This document shows, one piece after another, positions 33,800-44,957 of a stretch of DNA of 64,000 bases. Each line of letters opens with the position of its first letter. The stretch's first letter is position 1. The position numbers and the translations under genes were made by a program. Below the pieces are notes generated by a model. That model did no database searches. It saw nothing but the letters and a program-made list of their open reading frames with translations, and had not been told where the DNA came from. This DNA is from Drosophila pseudoobscura (lineage: Eukaryota > Arthropoda > Insecta > Diptera > Drosophilidae): positions 11,532,001 to 11,596,000 of the forward strand of contig NC_046680.1 of NCBI RefSeq assembly GCF_009870125.1, written 5' to 3'.

Positions 33800-35158
33800 C
33801 ACATATATAAGGTTGTGTTTTTACCAAAAACAGAGCGCCTCCTTTTAATGGTTGGGCGGCTGTCGGATAAATACGCTGATAATCTCCCTGTCGGAATCGA
33901 AAGAAACGATCTCAGTAGCGATTCCCGCAGTCTCTTTTCGCTTTCGGACTTGTTCTTACAGTTGGCGCTGGGATTTTCATAGAAGTTTTTTCACCGAAAT
34001 TGTGTCTAGTCCAGCTAAATGCCCTTTGGTTTTTGATTTTTGGTTTAGGCGCCGCAGTTCAAGAAAGTCTTGTCCTCTTTAACCAATTTGGAAAAATTCA
34101 TCTAATCAATTGCGAAAAAAGGAAAAGTTTCAGAAGTTTTAACTTACAATAGAATTAAAATAGAATAGAATTATAGGCTATTTACACTGACAAGAGTTAT
34201 TTATCTCTAGTTGAGTTAACTCAACACCAAAGGATTCGTGTTTACACTTGCACTTAGTTGAGTTTTGTTTTTATATGTATTTTATATGCGTTTTTTTAGG
34301 TCAAAATTGAACCGACTGTATATTTACGGTAATCTATTAAATTTAATTTTCAAAGGTATATTTAAGAAGAAAGAGAATCTACCATACGAAGGTTTTTTGA
34401 ATTTTCGCTCACAAATCGTACTTACATACATCATACATATATTCAAATAGACTGCATTTAAATCCTTTTCGCTCATTCACTCTCAAAAATTTATATTTGG
34501 CGCGCACCACTCGTAGTATCGTCGATAGTAGCGATAACCGAACTTGAATCGGGTCAGGCTCTCTTTGATAGTTCCATAATTTTAACCTTTTTCGCTAAAG
34601 TCCTTTTTATAGTGAAAATCCAATAAAAGCAAGTATTTCAAACAAGTAAGTCAAGAAGAATATAGGCTCATTAATTTGATAATATTATGTGGGCAAGGCT
34701 TTGACAGAGAATGATTAACCTATTATAAGCCAAGGTTCCACCGCCAAGTATTTAAATTTTCCACCGAAAATAATGAGAATTTAGTAATTTTAGCGCAGTT
34801 CAGGCGAAAGTTAGCGTGGTTATTTTTAAGTTCAGATGAAAGATGGCATGAATCCACAAGAAGAATTTACAATTGTTCATATTTTTCGCCACTTACCTCA
34901 AGTAGTTGAACTATTTAAATAGAGGGCGCCCAAGTGGGCTAAGATCGGTTTTTCATCATACGAGCAGCTATGTTGTTCTTGAGGAAGCCAAATTGAGTCA
35001 AAAACAATCAAAGTAAACAATTTAAAATAAAGCAATCAAGTAGAAAAAATATTCATTACTTGGATAAAATTATGTAGGCAGGACTGAGAGATCTATCTAG
35101 CTAGTAATATTTGACGGAATATCAAAATCGATGAATATGTATAGTACAACTTGAACTC
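33800..35158. other. Unassigned AT-rich interval between Asap and Cul4
   Basis: About 1.35 kb without a supportable gene. It includes a 16-base perfect palindrome at 34210-34225 and several TATCGATAG-like half sites near 34515-34535. I recognise no mobile element in it. Confidence 0.4.
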
Positions 35159-35255
35159 GTCGGTATATTTACAGTATATTTTTACAATGAGACGAAATAT
35201 CTTGGTATATTTCTGAGGGTCGGACGGTATATTTTAACAGTCCGCGGTCACACTG
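35159..35255 (+). promoter_or_regulatory. Cul4 core promoter with motif 6 and motif 1
   Basis: GTCGGTATATTT at 35159-35170 fits the Drosophila motif 6 consensus KTYRGTATWTTT, and three further GTATATTT copies follow. CGGTCACACTG at 35245-35255 is a perfect motif 1. Motif 6 and motif 1 are known to occur together in TATA-less housekeeping promoters. The likely Cul4 start is just downstream, with a spliced 5'UTR before the ATG at 35734. Confidence 0.7.
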
Positions 35256-35733
35256 ACCACAAAGCAATATATTTTCCGCATGCAACTAAAATTTTATACT
35301 TAATGCAGAAAGGCCACTTATTATTACATTGGTGACTCGATCCGGGTAGCCTCTAACAAATTGCTGAACATTTGGTACAAAAGAAAACACCCAATTGTGC
35401 CACAGCACAGTTCCGGAGCGAGAAGAGAAGCACAGCACCTTCCTTCGCCTTGAGGTTGCGAGCTGCCAATTTGTTGTCGGCAAGTGAGAAAGTCGTGAAA
35501 AGTATCACTGCAACACGAGTGGGTGCCGAAAAAGTCCTTGCAAAGGTAAGGAGATTCCAAGTTTGAAGGCCAATAAATGCACTTTATGCATGCAAAGCAA
35601 TAACTACATTACCCGTGCAGGACAACAGGGAGACGACCGACCGGTACAAAGAGGCAGCTGACTGTAACGGTAAGGGTTAAAGGCAGACGAGTTTACCCCT
35701 GCAGTGGGCAGTGGGCATCAGTGCGTCCGAAAT

Positions 35734-38700
35734 ATGAGTGCTGCTAAAAAGTATAAGCCTATGGATACCACAGAGCTGCACGAGAACACCGAGAATATTG
35801 CTGCTTGCCTGAAAAAGGCTGAAAGTGCCGCCGCCTTATTGATGGGCCGCAGTGCCTTTGCTGCCCAAAACATGAACTCATCGTCCACAAACGGCGAGCG
35901 CCTGCCAAATTTCTCCAAGCTTGGCTCGAACCATGGCGAGATTCGATCGGCATCAACTACCTCAAACTTACTTAATCGCACGGGGGCCATCCACAACAGC
36001 AAGCCTGGCGATGTCAAAAAGATAGTGATTAAGAACTTCAAAGGTGGGTGGTATTTCTAGTTATGACTATCCAACAAACTTATGTACTTATATTGTATCC
36101 ATAGATAAACCCACACTGCCCGATAACTATTCCGAGGACACGTATGTGAAGCTCGAGGAGGCCGTTATCGCCATACAACTGTCGAAGCCCATTAAATATT
36201 CACTGGAGGAGCTCTACCAGGCCGTTGTGAATATGTGCAGTCATAAAATGGACGCCCAGCTGTATACGAAGCTCAAGGAGCTGACCGAGCAACATGTGAA
36301 GCGCAATATCAAGCTGAAGGAGCTCACTGGGGGCAGCATGGACAAGTTGGTAAGTGGGCTGCAACGTCAAAATAAACATACGTTTAGACATTGGACCAAC
36401 TTACAGGTGCTGCTGGAGAAAATCAATAACTGGTGGCTCTCGTTCTGCCAGCAGATGATCATGATACGCAGCATATTCTTGTACATGGATCGCACCTATG
36501 TTTTACAAAACTCATTTATCCACTCAATATGGGACATGGGGCTGGACCTCTTTCGCATACACTTTGCTCAGAATAGCGTCGTCCAGAAGCGTACGGTCGA
36601 TGGTCTCTTGACGCTGATTGAAAAAGAACGACAGGGCGCGTCTGTGGACCGCGGTCTGCTCAAGAGTTTGGTACGGATGCTGTGCGATCTTCAGATCTAC
36701 TCCAGTTCGTTCGAGGAGAAGTTCCTCGATGCCACCAATCAACTGTACAAGGCTGAGAGTCAACGTATGATGCAGGACCTGGAGGTGCCCGGCTACCTAC
36801 AGCACGTTAGCATGCGTCTGGCCGAGGAACACGAGCGCTTGCTGCACTATCTGGACTCGAGCACAAAGTATGTACATGTATTACTTCAATGGCATAAGGT
36901 TAATGTTTGGATTCCCTCCTCTTAGGCATCCGCTTATATACAATGTTGAGAAGGAGCTGCTGGCCGAACACCTAACGGCCATACTGCAGAAGGGTCTGGA
37001 CTCGTTGCTGGAGGACAACAGATGGGTCGAACTAACAATGCTATACGGTTTGCTTAGCCGTGTCAAAAACGGCACATCAGAGCTGTGCGGAAACTTTAAC
37101 GGATACATTAAGGTTAGCTAAGGGTTCCTTCGTCCTTGCTTACACATTGCTTAATTTATCTTTACGTATTATGCATGTATTTCAGAAAAAGGGACGCACC
37201 ATTGTCATTGACCCGGAAAAGGATAAGAGCATGGTGCAGGATCTGCTTGAATTTAAAGATAAAATGGATTACATTGTCCGCAATTGCTTTGCACGCAATG
37301 AAAAGTTCACGAATTCGTTGCGCGAGGCCTTTGAGTTCTTTATCAATCAGCGAGCCAATAAACCAGCAGAACTTATTGGTAGGTCACAATTTCATCACTT
37401 TTTTTCTTTGTTTTGTCCTGTAACTCCATATTCTTGTACTCCTTAGCAAAATACGTGGACATGAAGCTACGGTCTGGCAACAAGGGTACCACCGATGAAG
37501 AGCTTGAGAAGACATTGGACAAGATCATGGTCCTGTTTCGCTTTATACACGGCAAGGATGTCTTTGAGGCTTTTTACAAGAAGGTTGTTATTGCACACTT
37601 GCTTTCGCTTTTGCACTCTATAATCATCCATTATGTGTCCGTCTGTGCCTTCTCCAGGATCTGGCAAAGCGATTGCTTGTGGGCAAGTCGGCTTCCGTGG
37701 ACTCGGAAAAGAGTATGCTGTCAAAACTGAAACAAGAATGTGGCGGAGGCTTCACGTCGAAGCTGGAGGGCATGTTTAAGGACATGGAACTGAGCCGCGA
37801 CATCAATACAGCGTTCCGCGGTCACGCTCTCAGCAACAATCGCGATGTCCATAACCTGGACCTGTGCGTCAGTATACTGACAATGGGCTACTGGCCAACA
37901 TATGCGCCCACAGAGGTCACAATGCCGCCACAGCTCATCAATCCACAGCAGATATTCAACAAGTTTTATTTGGAAAAGCATAGCGGACGAAAGCTACAAT
38001 GGCAACCCACGCTGGGCAACTGCATGCTGCGTGCGCAGTTTGAGGCGGTAAGTGAAAAACGAACGCATTCGAATGGCTTGGTCCTCAACTGATCTTAATA
38101 CCGTCTTACGCAGGGTCCAAAAGAGCTTTTGGTTTCGCTGTTTCAGGCTCTGGTGCTGCTCTTGTTCAACGATAAGCCGGTGCTTAGCTACGAGGAGATA
38201 TTGGCCGCAACCATGATCGAGGGTGGAGAGTTGCGCCGAACACTCCAGTCGCTGGCCTGTGGACGCGCCCGAGTCATAACGAAAACACCAAAAGGTCGCG
38301 AGATCGAGGATGGCGACCAGTTTGATTTTAATAACGAGTTCACAAACAAATTGTTTAGAATCAAAATCAATCAGATACAGATGAAGGAGACGGTAAGTTT
38401 CACTTTTTGAGCTGCAAACTTTAACAGCAAACTGATGTATTTCCCCCCGATTAGAATGAGGAACAAAAGGCGACCGAGGAGCGTGTATTCCAGGACCGTC
38501 AATACCAGATAGATGCGGCAATTGTGCGCATCATGAAGATGCGTAAAACGTTAAGCCACAATCTACTCATCACCGAGCTGTTCAATCAGCTAACCTTCCC
38601 CGTCAAGGTGCGTTTACCAGTCTTGACTTTCGACTTAATTTGTATTCAAATTGAATGCCACTTTTCTTCCTTTCCAGCCCGCTGATTTAAAGAAACGCAT

Positions 38701-38773
38701 TGAGTCGCTCATCGATCGAGACTACATGGAGCGCGACAAGGATAATCAGAACCAGTATAACTACGTGGCATAA
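35734..38773 (+). CDS. Cul4: Cullin-4
   Basis: Ten coding exons: 35734-36043, 36105-36349, 36407-36867, 36926-37112, 37186-37378, 37447-37583, 37658-38047, 38114-38392, 38455-38607 and 38678-38773, about 816 residues. Cul4 is the scaffold of CRL4 ubiquitin ligases: its N-terminal region binds DDB1 and its C-terminal region binds Roc1 in DNA replication, repair and growth control. Seen: N-terminal cullin repeats ([20 protein letters not shown]-like, here [19 protein letters not shown]), the cullin homology domain ([39 protein letters not shown]), and the C-terminal neddylation domain ([19 protein letters not shown] with the Nedd8-acceptor Lys, ending in [12 protein letters not shown]). It is very close to human CUL4 throughout. 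The Met at 35734 is the start known for the fly protein (MSAAKKYKP); an upstream in-frame ATG at 35704 is less likely. Confidence 0.96.
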
Positions 38774-39006
38774 CTTTTCTGGGAACGGCGAACAGAGAAC
38801 ACTGATTTGATTGTAACATCCATATTTCTATTTACCATATGCATACATACTAAAAGTCCATTGAATATTTGGTGTGGTGTGTTTCTTTGCCTGTCCGGCG
38901 TTGATTAGAGCGCCAGCCAGCCGCATAACTATAATAATGATATGTAGCCTCTATGTAGTGCAGTGCCGTTGCTACAGATTCTTTTTGTAAGTTACCTTAT
39001 CCATTC

Positions 39007-39012
39007 AATAAA
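39007..39012 (+). other. Cul4 poly(A) signal
   Basis: AATAAA 234 bases after the Cul4 stop codon. The 3' region of Tmem63 on the other strand begins soon after. Confidence 0.6.
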
Positions 39013-39285
39013 CTAAGCGTTTTATTTACAAATCACGACCTTTAGCAGAGTATGCAGGTCACGTCACCGTATCCCGACCCGACTGTGAAAGAACCATACA
39101 TACATTTGTTGGATTCGACCGTCTTTTGTTTATATACTATATTTAATGGATTCAATTAAAGAACCTTAGAAGAGACGACACTTGCAGGCTAGTTTTCTAA
39201 ATGAAATATATTTAAATAAATTAAATAATAGCTCTCGTACTCGTAACGTCTGTATGTAAAACGGATACGCATAAACTAGTTTTTT

Positions 39286-39722
39286 TTTATTTACCATAAA
39301 TAAAAAATTACGTGAAAACATCTATAATATAATGCACTGTGTGTTTCACTAGCTTATTAATATTGCAAGCATCTCTCGTCTCATTTTCGAGCAATTTGTT
39401 AGGCGTTCGTTCAGCAAATGAATCAAATATATACAAATAGGTAGAATATTATAGGCTACAATTAGATCATATAGGGGTAGACAGAATAGAATAGATTATA
39501 TACAATTCAGAAATAAATATAGCGGTCGCGTGCGCGTTACGAGTCATCTAAAAACGACAACGAGGTTGATTCAGATATCACAATACGTACTTCTTCCTCC
39601 CTCGTGTTCCCTCCTTTGTTTTGCCAACTTGAAAGGTTCTCAATGGCTTATACTAGAGATACAGATTGGTACTGGTACCATATACAAGAAAATACATGTC
39701 CTTTCTCCGCTTTGGGCACAGC
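39286..39722 (-). other. Tmem63: Tmem63 3'UTR
   Basis: Sequence between the Tmem63 stop (39723-39725) and a sense AATAAA (plus-strand TTTATT at 39286-39291). Extent inferred. Confidence 0.4.
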
Positions 39723-42055
39723 TTACGTCTCCACGCTGTTAACACTATACTGCGAGCTGTCGTAGTCGGAGACACTGTCCGACCCATAACCACCGAAGCC
39801 AGCCACAGATGGCCTCACACTACTGGTCCGTATGCCATGATCCTTGAGTACGTCGGGCACATAGACGGGGGCCGGGCCAGCTATCTCCACAATGCTGGGA
39901 CGACGGGTGGCCGCGCATCGTTTGATCGGAGACATGAACATGAACAGAGTCAGGGTTATGGCCAAACTGATGATCAGCAGCAGGAAGCGGGCCATACCAT
40001 CGTCGCCGCGGAAAGCGCATATCATAGCCATCACAAACACAAGGATAACCACCGAGAACTTGGTCATTGTCACCGCCGTTGAGTGGATCTTGCCACCCTT
40101 GCGCGATATCATATTGGAGGGTCCGTATGCGAAGTACAGATTGTGACGATCAACGAAATGCTTCAGGCAGATGTATACCATGGCGAAGGGCATGACGAGC
40201 GGACAGAACACGCTGTACACTATCGCGATGGTGAAAACGAGCGTGGTCCACGCGTAGTGGGTGCCAAAGGGAAACTCGATTAAAATGGATTTGCGGATGT
40301 GGGGCGTCTCCGCCTTGGAGTTGGCCTTCAGCAGGGACCAAATGTAGACAATCAACTCGGGAAATCGCAACAGCTCCAATGCAGTACCGATAAACGCAGC
40401 AGTGATGATGTAGTTGACGTAGAAGGAGCCACGATCCGGCAAGAAAATGCACTGCCAGCGTCCGGTTCCGTTGGTGACGCCCCACTCAAGCAGGGCCTGG
40501 GCCGAAGTCAGTCCCAGCGATGGCAATATCAGAATCATCAGCAGCAGGTAGCTGAAGCACTTGGTCATGATCGAGTAGTTCTGCTTCGAGCGCGTGTAGT
40601 GGCCCATCCATTTGTCGGAAATGGCCACAATCACCGGCATCAGGGCGGAGAGCGTCCACAGCATCAGGGTGGGCAGGAATTCGGATACCAACGGTGAGAT
40701 TTTGCCTTCCGTATCCTTCAGCCAGGGACGGCTATTCAACAGGTTGACCACCATCACCGGCGTTGTAAGGAAGAACAGGAACAGGAAGAGTACAAAGTTC
40801 ACGAAAAAGAATTTCAAATACCAATGGCTCTTGTTCACATTCAGGTTCTCCCAGAAAAGGTCGTCCGGCGAGGGGGCGAACATCATCTCCCACTGGCGAT
40901 AGGTTCCAGGCGTGAAGTGAGTGACTATGTTCTGCGCCTCCTGCACCGTCGACACAGTGAGAAAGGCAATGTCCAAGGGCTCGTTCATCGTGGAGGCACG
41001 CAAACGGGCCACGTCTCCGGCTAATTTCCGCTCCTCGCGCTGATAGTACTCGTACGCATTCTCCTTTTTGCACGAGCACATGTCCGGCTTGGCCTGGCAA
41101 GATAGATATAATTGCAATAAATGATTATAAGCTGCATAAATCCTTTTACCATTAAAGTGTCCCGGTTCCGATGGTGTTCACAATATACGCGGGCATCGTG
41201 TATCCGCTCGTACTCGGCGTTCCGCACATACAGACGTGAAATGTTGTACGCAATGCTGACACTCTCGATGGTCACATCTGGAAACAGCTCCTGCATGTAG
41301 TTCCGCACAACTGTCTTGTTGCGATCGCTGGACGAGATGTTCGATATCATGATTGTCCTCGTTGCGGCCTTTTTGAACGCATTGCGCCCCGACGCACGCC
41401 GCATGATGAGAACCACCAGCGGAATGTACAGGATGGTAATGATTGTGTGCACCCAGAGCCAAGGAGACTCCGGCGTCAGGTTGGCCATCGTTGTCCGGCC
41501 AAAGGCATTCACATCGTACGGCGTATCCTTGGGTCCGTTCAGAAAATTGACGGGCAAAATTATGGCCAGAGAGATGAGGGTCACGATAGCCATGACGGCC
41601 ATCAAATGCTGCTGGAAAGACAAGTAGTGCACTGCATCGGGACCCGTGTGAAGCAAGATTGTCTCTTTCCTCAGCTTAAACGTGATCCAAATCCACCCAA
41701 AGAGGCCCTGTTCTGGTTGCACTGGCGACAGGGGCGTGGAGTCGCCGATGTTTTGGGAGTTGACACTTGGTCGCGGGGTCGCCTGCGTGGATGTGCCTGG
41801 CTGGGGCTCAACCATGCTGGTCGCTCGCGAATAGAATATCTCGGTCCAGCGTTTCTTGCTGCCATTGCTGTTCACCAGCGCCAAGCGGCCAAAGTCGGTC
41901 GCCTGATGCCGCAGCGTTGTGAACAGCAGAATGAGCAGAATCCAGAAAATTGTATTCAGTATCAGGGTCTCTGGTATCCCATTGTAGGCGCTCGTGAAGA
42001 AAGACGTGCGGTTACCCACTTGAGAGCAGTAGGATTGGTTACCCGAATCCGACAT
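39723..42055 (-). CDS. Tmem63: OSCA/TMEM63 mechanosensitive cation channel
   Basis: Two coding exons in transcript order, 42055-41150 and 41093-39723, joined over a 56-base intron, about 758 residues. TMEM63/CSC1 proteins are osmo- and mechanosensitive ion channels of the TMC/TMEM16 superfamily. Seen: an extracellular N-terminus and first membrane helix ([18 protein letters not shown]), membrane helices around [19 protein letters not shown] and the following segments, a cytosolic RRM-like domain ([11 protein letters not shown]) with the Cys-rich CSCKKENAY, then a long block of helices ([20 protein letters not shown], and [20 protein letters not shown]) and a cytosolic tail. An acceptor TTTTAG lies directly upstream of the start codon (about 42084-42089), so the 5'UTR is spliced. 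The Met at 42055 ([10 protein letters not shown]) is the first ATG after that acceptor. Confidence 0.92.
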
Positions 42056-42089
42056 TGTGATTCGTGCAATGACTGAGCTCACTAAAACA

Positions 42090-43495
42090 CAAAGAAAGTC
42101 ACAATTAATAGAGTTTCCAGAAGCGATAAAGCCGTGTCGTGCAAGAATCTAAGCTCCAGAGCGGCGATAAGAATACACTTGTGGCAGATTCGCGGCAATT
42201 CCCCTCATAATTGGCACTTTCCGTTGCCGATCCATCGTACGTCTTGAGAGGTCTTTTCTGGGGCTGCTGCTGCTTCACAGATTTATCTTTTCAGGTCAGT
42301 GTGTCAGAGTAGCCAAAGTCCATAAAATGATGATGTTTTACAGCCAATCAAGGTAAAGTATCTTTTTAGGAATATAAACGGATAAACTCAAAAACACACA
42401 CACTCTTATAATTCGAGCTACGATGTTCTCATGCATTTTGGAGTTTTCAAAATGAGATAATCATTTAAACATGTTTCTTTGGCACACGGCAGGGGCGGGC
42501 GGGAATTGAGAGATAGCTAGACAAGAGGAAGGGGTGATGGGTGGTTCGGGCGGGCAGGCAACGTATAGTTCGGTTTGGTCGTCTACCACCTTCTCTTTTT
42601 TGCGTTTTGTTTTGTTACTCGGCGGCATGAATCATCGACATTTCATTTTCGCCTTGACCAAAGGGCACATGAGCGAATACAATTTGAAAACACTGCACAA
42701 GCTGAACTTTTTTGCTTTATTACATATGTATATAATTATTTTTAATAGTTAACAGCAGGGCAACTAGTGTTGCGTGTGTGTGAGTGTTTTTGTTATCCAC
42801 TTTCTTTGGCTTCTTTTATGGCTTTCCCCCCGATTACGAATATGGGTTATATGGGTTTCTGCCACGCTGGCATTCTTGCATACCTTGTCCTCTGAAAACA
42901 ATTTTTCGTGGTTGTTGGTCACTTTATTGAATTATACATCAACAAAATAAACAGATTGCAGTAGGTTCGTAAAAATTGTCTGGAATTGTTGCTCTCTCGC
43001 TCTTTCACCGTTTGCCCTGCTAATTTCGTACTATCGACTGCCAATAGTGCGATATCATTAACTATCGATATGTTTTCATTACATTTATATTTAATTTATA
43101 GGTGATAATTTAATTAAAACAGAAAATACGAGTAGGATAGGACAAACTAGTCATAGAGTCCTAGTATTGCACTGCACCAGACGTTTTTCTGAGATAAAAC
43201 CCTATAAAAAAAACTATCGATGTTGCAGCCCTATAATAATTATAAAAATTCCATCACGAGCACAATCGAAGCCTCTCTTTTTTTTGATAAACAAATTCAA
43301 ATTTTATCATAATTTTTCAAAAACAGCCGGAAACATTTCAGTAAGTTCACAGTTTGTTTTACTTCATTCTAGTTGTTCTTTCCAGTTGCTTACATCGTTC
43401 TTTTACACAGCCATCACACAAACAGTTTGCTACAACTTTGATATTAATTTCGGTAAAAATTATCCCCATCGAAAGGCTTACGTTAATTCATTCCA
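42090..43495. promoter_or_regulatory. Upstream region shared by Tmem63 and the 43.5 kb gene
   Basis: No coding sequence supported. An exact DRE (TATCGATA) lies at 43063-43070 and a TATCGATG at 43215-43222, both plausible promoter elements for the gene starting at 43496 or for Tmem63. A spliced Tmem63 5'UTR exon is expected somewhere here. Confidence 0.5.
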
Positions 43496-44704
43496 ATGGC
43501 ACCCACATTACCAAAATCGAATCCGTCGTTGCCGTCACTAGTGAGCAAAAGTCCGCGGGCGGAGCTATCATTCACAATTCAGTTGCTGTCGGGAAGGGCC
43601 GTGGTGATGGTGGAGTGCCCGGGGTATGACACGGAGCTGTTCATACCGCAGATTGTCAAAGACCGGATCACCCTCCAAAACATTATGCTGAATAGACGGT
43701 GCTGCAGTGAGTCCAGCTTGACCACATACCCAACCGTTCCACCTGTGAGCAGTGGTCCGCCGGTGCGAGCACCGAAGAGGATGATTTCGTCTACACAACC
43801 ACCACCTGTGGCAAGGAGCACTCCAACTTCACTTTCTGTTCGTCGAATCCGCGCTGCCAACAAAACCGTTGAGCTGACACCAGAGCCAGCGCGTAGCCCA
43901 GCAATTCCAACTTCACTTTCTATGCGGCGAATCCGCGCTGCCAACAAAACCGTTGAGCTGACACCAGAGCCAGCGCGTTGCCAAGCAATTCCATTCGAAT
44001 CCGAGATACAGGACGTATCTCTTCATGTAAACCAGTCCTATTCGAACTCCAGCTTAGAATCCCCTCCTCCGCTTCTGCCGCCTGAAGTGTTGAGCATCAC
44101 AGACGCGATGATGAGTGTGTCGAGCACACCCAACTTTAATTTGAACGCAAGCCCACCTCTGACAAGCTCAATGCGGGTGAAGCCGCCGGAGCGCACTTAC
44201 GCGCGTCGTAAGACCAACAATATCGGCAAAGCCAAGACGCCGCCGAAATGGTCGCCGGTGCAAAACAAGAAACAGCAACTACTATCTGCAACGAGGGGTC
44301 CAAATCCGAGCATGCATATAGAAGTGCGCAGGCGGAACTTCCTTGAGGACAGACACAAGACTATTGAGCCCTACGACCTGCAAAATACTATCAGCTTGCC
44401 TGTTGTCCAAAAGGAAATCATCCAAAGGCAGGTCACTGCCAAGACAAAACAACAGTTTGATGCGCTGAAAATCACTGCCTTCGATCTGCTGACAACGTCC
44501 GCCCAAGGGAAGATAGCCGAAGAGTTGGTCCAACAGTTTCAGGAGGCCTGCATAGATAGGCGTTCCTCCACAGTGCCCAACTACATACAGCTGTCCGGCA
44601 GCTCTCAGCTGCAACTAGACCACGAGGTGAAGACTTTGCTGGCAAGACAAAAGCGTTTAGATTATGTACATAAAAAGCCATTGAAATGGATGAAGCGCAT
44701 GTGA
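43496..44704 (+). CDS. Unrecognised 402-residue basic, proline-rich protein
   Basis: A single-exon frame with good start context (CCAATGG) and AATAAA at 44881-44886. I do not recognise the family. The N-terminal part (ELSFTIQLLSGRAVVMVECP, then IPQIVKDRITLQNIMLNRR) could be a small folded domain. The middle is low-complexity Pro/Ser/Thr with a duplicated 28-residue unit (IRAANKTVELTPEPAR twice), then basic stretches (TYARRKTNNIGKAKTPPKW). The C-terminal 120 residues look helical and charged (IIQRQVTAKTKQQFDALKI, then GKIAEELVQQFQEACIDRR). There is no signal peptide or membrane segment. A DRE promoter and basic composition are compatible with a nuclear protein, but that is a guess. Coding status is supported by length, start context, poly(A) signal and its own promoter elements. 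Confidence 0.75.
   Translation: MAPTLPKSNPSLPSLVSKSPRAELSFTIQLLSGRAVVMVECPGYDTELFIPQIVKDRITLQNIMLNRRCCSESSLTTYPTVPPVSSGPPVRAPKRMISSTQPPPVARSTPTSLSVRRIRAANKTVELTPEPARSPAIPTSLSMRRIRAANKTVELTPEPARCQAIPFESEIQDVSLHVNQSYSNSSLESPPPLLPPEVLSITDAMMSVSSTPNFNLNASPPLTSSMRVKPPERTYARRKTNNIGKAKTPPKWSPVQNKKQQLLSATRGPNPSMHIEVRRRNFLEDRHKTIEPYDLQNTISLPVVQKEIIQRQVTAKTKQQFDALKITAFDLLTTSAQGKIAEELVQQFQEACIDRRSSTVPNYIQLSGSSQLQLDHEVKTLLARQKRLDYVHKKPLKWMKRM
43821..43988 (+). repeat. Tandem duplication of an 84-base coding unit
   Basis: Two nearly identical units, 43821-43904 and 43905-43988, each coding 28 residues (P/T-T-S-L-S-V/M-R-R-I-R-A-A-N-K-T-V-E-L-T-P and so on). Few base differences, so the duplication is recent. 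Confidence 0.9.
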
Positions 44705-44957
44705 TTTATTGCCGCTGATTTGTCTACGTTTTCAAAATTTACTGTTCGCCCTTCAAGGCAATTGCAATATGTCTTAGGGTGTAACAGCGCATTAAATGTC
44801 CCTTTCATGAAGAAACATATTCTTTCTAGTCCTACTTAGTCGTAGTTAGCCCTACTATATGTACAAATCTACCTAAAGATAATAAATTTAAATAATTATA
44901 ATTTTGTACGATAAAACGTAATTGTAATTGGGAACCCAAGCCCCGGACCAGAGGCCT

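Noticed and set aside
35704-35733. An upstream in-frame ATG for Cul4
   Set aside because: The protein known from fly homologues starts at 35734; the extra ten residues are not conserved to my knowledge.
42056-42082. An upstream N-terminal extension of Tmem63
   Set aside because: The extension would begin at GTG, and a splice acceptor lies directly before it, so it is 5'UTR.
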